Shown here one piece after another: positions 7,606 through 10,171 of a stretch of 10,171 nucleotides of DNA. The position numbers and the translations under genes are program-made. The notes beneath the pieces are model-generated. The model saw only the letters and a list, made by a program, of their open reading frames with translations, did not search any database and was not told the origin of the DNA. Each line of letters opens with the position of its first letter. Position 1 is the stretch's first letter. Source of the stretch: Conidiobolus incongruus B7586 (lineage: Eukaryota; Entomophthoromycota; Entomophthoromycetes; Entomophthorales; Conidiobolaceae); contig JNEM01004104.1 of NCBI GenBank assembly GCA_000697335.1, positions 1-10,171 of the forward strand, read 5' to 3'.

Positions 7606-8639
7606 CAATTGTGAGAAAATTGGGACTAAACTCAAATTATTAAGTTTTTTAAATCCAAATTAATTCCCTTTAAAAAATTATTTTCACTTGAAATAAAAAT
7701 TTATTCATAACATCCAAATTACTAAATTAGGTAGTGACTTTACTATTTTGTGTAGCTTCAATATTTTGATTAAGGTCTGGACATATTTCAATAATAGTTA
7801 ACAGATCAAATAACTTATAGAATTTGAATAAAAATACTTATTAAAAATAATTAATTTCACTAACATAATACCGAATAATTGAGGATTTTTGATATAAATT
7901 GTTGTTACTTAATCATATGATATATAGTTTACCAATTTCAGCAGCATAAAATTAAGTGATATTATATTCACATTTTATTAACTTTTTTTGAATTAATATA
8001 TATAAGAGTATAGAGTAACTGAATATATTTAACTTATATAAGCAAATGTATTCAAATGATATGAAAATATATTAAGATTTGATATATAGAAAACAAAAAT
8101 AAATTTGAAAAAAATAATTATAAAAAAATGTCAATAAAAGTGTTATAAATAAAAAAACTTGGCAATGTACTGGTTGAATCGTTATAATATCCTCAAATGT
8201 ATATAATAAGGTTTTTAACATTGATTATTTGGTTATTTTTGTGAATTATGTTCCTATATCAGAGTAAAATAGTGAGTGATATAAATATTTATAAAATAAG
8301 TTCAAAAATAACTTTTATTTAGATATTTTTTATCATTTAATACTCCCTTAATAAGATTAATATGCAATAAGATAACGATTTGATAATAACTATGTATGTT
8401 TTATGTATACCTTAGTTCGAAATGGTTTAATAACCACATGCAATTGAAATTTAATAATTTTATCAATTTACTATCTGAGGTTAAAGGGATAGATATAAGT
8501 TGACTCACTATTGATATCATTATATTATCTTCAATGAAAGTAAATGGAATCAACAAATAATGCTCGTTTGAATATGCTATTTTGATTTTAGTAATATAGT
8601 TGAGACTTTCTATTTAGTATCATGATTACAATAGTATTA
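7606..8639. other. AT-rich intergenic DNA without a recognisable gene
   Basis: No gene is supported. A short ATG-started plus-strand frame near 8394-8500 gives about 35 protein-like residues (SSKWFNNH, LLSEVKGIDIS) with no family I recognise. A small stem TGGTT/AACCA with a TAAT loop lies near 8422-8435. Neither is strong enough to call. Confidence 0.6.
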
Positions 8640-8680
8640 TATTTTGGCGAAAATTTATTTAAAGGACTAAATATTTAAAA
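8640..8680 (+). repeat. Partial relative of the 6960-7007 palindrome
   Basis: TTTTGGCGAAAATTTA at 8642-8657 and AAAGGACTAAATATTTAAA at 8661-8679 align, with small gaps, to the first arm, loop and start of the second arm of the 6960-7007 palindrome (shared TTTGGCGAAA, GACTAAATATT, AAA). The returning arm with CGCCAAA is missing here and nowhere else in the window to the right. It could be one terminal inverted repeat of a transposon whose other end lies outside, or a decayed half copy. Confidence 0.35.
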
Positions 8681-8689
8681 TAGAAATCA

Positions 8690-10171
8690 ATAAAACTTCT
8701 CCAAAGCCACTTAAAATCGGGAAATGGTTTTATAAAACAAAGATCACTCGGATTTATATTATATCATAACATACTTAAAATCAATTTAAAACACTCGATA
8801 TTTTTTCAATTAATAGAAATAAGGTGTATTAATTTGAATCACATTATCAAAATTTTATCATCTAGTATCCGTACTTATCAACATTTAATCCATATGACAC
8901 AAGTGTTAAATTGAATAAATTTTGGATAATAAAATGAAATTATGTAAAAAAACTTAACGGCTATGGTAAAACTTTTTAAAATGATTATATGAAAAGCTTG
9001 TCCGAATATCGAGTTATTAAACCAGTATCTAAAATATAAAATTCACACCTAAGAATTTGATATTACACTAGATATGTAACTTTACATATTTTTATTAAGT
9101 TTTAATCTTATCTTTTATTAATAAAACGATTAAAGTTTTTATAATAAAATTATTCCTTAAAAATTATATTTAATTGAATAATAATTAATCCTTAAAATTA
9201 AATTTTTATCAAATGAATATTATAATATGAAATGATATTGAAATATATCTAATAAAAATTATATTCTTGAAATTATATCTAAATTTGACCAAAATAATGT
9301 TTTATAATATTGGATATATTATAAATTTTTCCGCTTAAGATGAGGTGGAATTTGAATCGGAGTCAGAAGTTTTTAAAATTATTGAAATTGTTAGCAAGTT
9401 AAATGAAAATCCAAATTTCTTAAAATGTTTCTTAATTTTATATTTTATTTACGTCACTAATTATTATGTTTAATTTTAAATTTTTAAGGAATACTTAAAA
9501 TTTAATAAATTTTGATATGTTATCAAATAATCATCTCATTAAAATTAGATAACAAAATAAATTAAAATATTAAGTATTATATTATCAAGTAATTGATCAC
9601 TATCAAAACTAAAGATAAATTATTTATAAATTATTCTCAATTTATTTCCAAAAGGTTTTAGAAAAAAAGGAATTTAAAATCACCTGATATACGGTAATTT
9701 TCAATTTAAATCCACTAGGATTCATGTTGTCGTTTAATTCCTAATTTTAAATAATTTTATTAATTGAGGAAATATTGAATGGGGATGATGTTTTATTTGA
9801 CCATACTGGGATATTCAATGGTAGTAGTAATTAATGAAGTTTTGGGTAAAGATTTCTTTAATACTTAATGGAGTTGATCTAATATTGAATCTGACCATTT
9901 TACTAATAATTTCAAAATATTAATAATGGAACGATATTAAGTATATAATTCAATAATTAATAATAAATTTTAATATATTTATTTTATATTAACTATACTA
10001 GATCATATATTTTTTAGAAATTTATTGACTTTACTCCTTGCATTTTTTTTTGGATATTTAAATATATTATTTAATGAAATTTAATATTATTTAACAATAT
10101 AATTTTTATATTTTTATATTAATTATTTATATTATTATATAATTTTTTCTTTTTTGATAATTTTTTTATTA
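8690..10171. other. AT-rich intergenic DNA without a recognisable gene
   Basis: I see no supported gene up to the window end. Isolated patches of slightly higher G+C (about 9330-9370 and 9770-9850) contain short protein-like open frames, one of which is listed separately at 9339-9473. The last 150 bases are almost pure A/T. Confidence 0.6.
9339..9473 (+). other. Short acidic open frame of unknown origin
   Basis: A 44-codon frame with no ATG begins DEVEFESESEVFKIIEIVSK and ends at TAA (9471-9473). The acidic opening is not what random A/T codons give. It could be a stub of a decayed gene or element, or an exon behind the AAG at 9337-9339. No family is recognised, and chance is the default explanation. 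Confidence 0.15.

Noticed and set aside
9340-9362. B-box-like word on the minus strand near 9345-9358
   Set aside because: GATTCAAATTC matches a Pol III B-box loosely, but the flanking 5-bp T-stem and the rest of a tRNA are absent.
9771-9831. Short plus-strand frame reading EEILNGDDVLFDHTGIFNG
   Set aside because: It is protein-like but only about 25 codons long, in a mixed-frame AT-rich region with no family resemblance.

Overview
The window looks like a gene-poor stretch of an extremely AT-rich eukaryotic nuclear genome. Lines I counted by hand outside the gene run from about 10 to 25 % G+C, while the one clear gene runs at roughly 40-50 %. The gene has no introns, a strong A-rich start context, AATAAA-type 3' signals and a codon choice (GGT, GCT, AAG, TTG) typical of well-expressed fungal genes. 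An early-diverging fungus, with anaerobic gut fungi (Neocallimastigomycota) as the first guess, fits this composition and spacing. Entomophthorales-type fungi or another AT-rich protist cannot be excluded from sequence alone.

Layout: 1-814 is AT-rich DNA without a gene. 819-1151 is a sharply bounded G+C-richer block with TG...CA ends between short direct repeats; it reads best as a solo LTR on the minus strand. 1152-2830 is again AT desert. 2831-3120 is a second G+C-richer block, probably a decayed mobile element. 3130-3800 holds nothing recognised. The only convincing gene, on the minus strand at 3879-5963, encodes a 694-residue transporter of the OPT (oligopeptide / yellow-stripe-like) family. 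Its 3' signals lie at 3802-3823, and its promoter and leader run from 5964 to about 6235.

To the right, a decayed Ty3-like integrase patch (about 6236-6460, plus strand) abuts the OPT promoter region. It is followed by microsatellites, a 48-bp near-perfect palindrome flanked by TA (6960-7007), a decayed Ty1/copia-like protease patch (about 7081-7330, minus strand) and a partial relative of the palindrome at 8640-8680. The rest, to 10171, is AT-rich with no supported gene.

The theme is one conserved membrane-transporter gene in a sea of old, mutation-eroded mobile DNA. The islands of higher G+C mark either the gene or element remnants not yet drifted to background composition. I found no multi-gene system, CRISPR array, tRNA or rRNA. 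All element identifications except the OPT gene rest on short motif resemblances and are tentative.
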